In this document: positions 5,754 through 6,235 of the stretch, one piece after another | Numbering within the stretch: the stretch's first letter is position 1 | How the letters are laid out: every line of letters begins with the position of its first letter | NCBI GenBank assembly: GCA_903868455.1 | Contig: CAIPVK010000153.1 | Location: 1 to 6,235, forward strand | DNA length: 6,235 nucleotides | DNA from: an uncultured Opitutia bacterium | GTDB lineage: Bacteria; Verrucomicrobiota; Verrucomicrobiia; Opitutales; UBA953 | Direction: 5' to 3' | Position numbers and translations under genes: made by a program | The notes under the pieces: model-generated | Seen by the model: only the letters and a program-made list of their open reading frames with translations | What the model was told of the DNA's origin: nothing | Databases searched by the model: none

Positions 5754-5776
5754 CCAACAAGCGTAGCGAGTTCTCG
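5754..5776. repeat. Dispersed ~25-base element, copy C
   Basis: CCAACAAGCG then TAGCGAGTTCTCG. It shares the 15 bases AGCGTAGCGAGTTCT exactly with copy D, 60 bases downstream, while its 5' part is diverged. It lies between two stretches of the 10-bp repeat. Confidence 0.6.
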
Positions 5777-5788
5777 ACCGCCAGAAGT

Positions 5789-5808
5789 GGCTGGGAAGAG
5801 CTGGAAAG
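5789..5808. repeat. Short relic of the 10-bp repeat (two units)
   Basis: GGCTGGGAAG followed by AGCTGGAAAG, the same unit as the arrays at 5489-5540 and 5639-5730, lying between copies C and D of the dispersed element. Confidence 0.5.
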
Positions 5809-5813
5809 GGCGA

Positions 5814-5839
5814 CGGAGGAAACGAGCGTAGCGAGTTCT
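5814..5839. repeat. Dispersed ~25-base element, copy D (best preserved)
   Basis: CGGAGGAAACGAG followed by CGTAGCGAGTTCT. The first half matches copy A (13 bases) and the second half matches copy C (15 bases including the junction), so this copy looks closest to a complete consensus. No coding or binding function is recognised. Confidence 0.6.
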
Positions 5840-5842
5840 ATC

Positions 5843-5878
5843 CCGCTAGCACCGCTAATACCCCTAGTACCGCTGAAA
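5843..5878. repeat. 9-bp tandem repeat, four units (CCGCTAGYA)
   Basis: CCGCTAGCA, CCGCTAATA, CCCCTAGTA and CCGCTGAAA in exact 9-base register. It is inverted relative to the array at 5414-5449. The 58 bases after it (5879-5936) show no further structure I can name. Confidence 0.7.
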
Positions 5879-5936
5879 TGACGCCCAGATCACGGTCATA
5901 GCCGCGACCCTACCTCGACCGCTTCCCCAAAAGCAA

Positions 5937-5963
5937 AGAGGGAGCAGGCGACCTGCTCCCTCT
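5937..5963 (-). terminator. Intrinsic terminator of fbaB
   Basis: AGAGGGAGCAGG (5937-5948) and CCTGCTCCCTCT (5952-5963) form a perfect 12-bp stem with a CGA loop. On the minus strand the stem is followed by TTGCTTTTGG, a T-rich tail. It lies 56 bases past the fbaB stop codon. On the plus strand no T-tract follows. The stem and tail resemble the hairpin at 127-150. Confidence 0.85.
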
Positions 5964-6005
5964 GGCGTCCGACGTCTCGTCTCTGACGTCTAATCTCTAG
6001 CGTCT
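5964..6005 (-). repeat. 14-bp degenerate tandem repeat in the fbaB 3' untranslated region, three units
   Basis: Read on the minus strand: AGACGCTAGAGATT, AGACGTCAGAGACG and AGACGTCGGACGCC, three units of exactly 14 bases. The last one abuts the terminator stem. It lies between the fbaB stop and its terminator and so would be transcribed as the 3' untranslated region. Function unknown. Confidence 0.6.
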
Positions 6006-6019
6006 GAAATCTACCCCGG

Positions 6020-6235
6020 TCAGGCGACCGTGACCTCCTTGCAGAGGTAGACATCCTGGATCGTCCGGAGGAGCTTCGCGCCCTCCTCGATCGGGCGCTG
6101 GAAGGCCTTGCGGCCCGAGATGAGGCCCTGGCCGCCGGCGCGCTTGTTGATGACGGCGGTCTTGACGGCCTCGGCGAAGTCGTTGCTGCCCGAGGGGCCG
6201 CCCGAGTTGATGAGGCCGATGCGGCCCATGTAGCA
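6020..6235 (-). CDS. fbaB: Class I fructose-bisphosphate aldolase, C-terminal part (gene runs off the window)
   Basis: Glycolytic/gluconeogenic enzyme that splits fructose 1,6-bisphosphate into dihydroxyacetone phosphate and glyceraldehyde 3-phosphate through a Schiff-base lysine, in the cytoplasm. Only the last 71 residues are in the window; the reading frame continues open to the edge (Cys-Tyr before the internal Met). The visible sequence has GRIGLINSGGPSGSNDF, AVKTAVINKRAGGQGLISGRKAFQRP and the ending IQDVYLCKEVTVA. These match the conserved C-terminus of the FbaB/DhnA (archaeal-type class I) aldolases, including the SGG and GRKAFQ stretches. The Met at 6229 is internal and should not be taken as a start. 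The gene is convergent with sulP and has its own terminator at 5937-5963. Confidence 0.93.
   Translation of the reverse strand, partial: CYMGRIGLINSGGPSGSNDFAEAVKTAVINKRAGGQGLISGRKAFQRPIEEGAKLLRTIQDVYLCKEVTVA

Overview
This is a very GC-rich bacterial window with a normal tRNA, six protein genes (one cut by the window edge) and a long non-coding stretch full of short degenerate tandem repeats. The organism is not certain. A ClpS of the 'NDPVN' type followed directly by a DUF2017-like protein is typical of Actinobacteria and is, to my knowledge, also found in Verrucomicrobiota. The signal-peptide protein with a 'DAKWFVHVDHD' opening, the repeat-rich intergenic texture and the weak Shine-Dalgarno sites make Verrucomicrobiota (Opitutales-like) my first guess, as inference only.

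Layout. Positions 31-115 hold a complete tRNA-Leu(CAG). A strong hairpin (127-150) separates it from a convergent gene for an exported protein of unknown function (176-1111, minus strand). A short divergent intergenic region (1112-1226) then precedes a plus-strand cluster: a soluble hybrid histidine kinase with kinase, receiver and HPt-like domains (1227-2597); clpS, the N-degron adaptor of the Clp protease (2566-2853, overlapping the kinase by 32 bases); a DUF2017-like protein (2846-3316, overlapping clpS by 8 bases); and a SulP/SLC26 anion transporter with a C-terminal STAS domain (3347-5191, 30-base gap). The overlaps suggest that the first three genes at least are one translationally coupled operon. 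A phosphorelay protein coupled to a protease adaptor is the most unusual gene-level feature.

Positions 5192-6019 (828 bases) separate sulP from the convergent class I fructose-bisphosphate aldolase gene fbaB (6020 to the window end, minus strand, 3' part only). I see no credible gene there. It holds two GC-rich hairpins after sulP, at least seven different short tandem arrays with periods of 8, 9, 10 and 14 bases, a four-tract G-quadruplex motif, four copies of a ~25-base dispersed element, and a perfect 12-bp terminator hairpin for fbaB. Several arrays share a CCGCT core in alternating orientation, so they could fold back on one another. This repeat mosaic is the part of the window least explained by known features.
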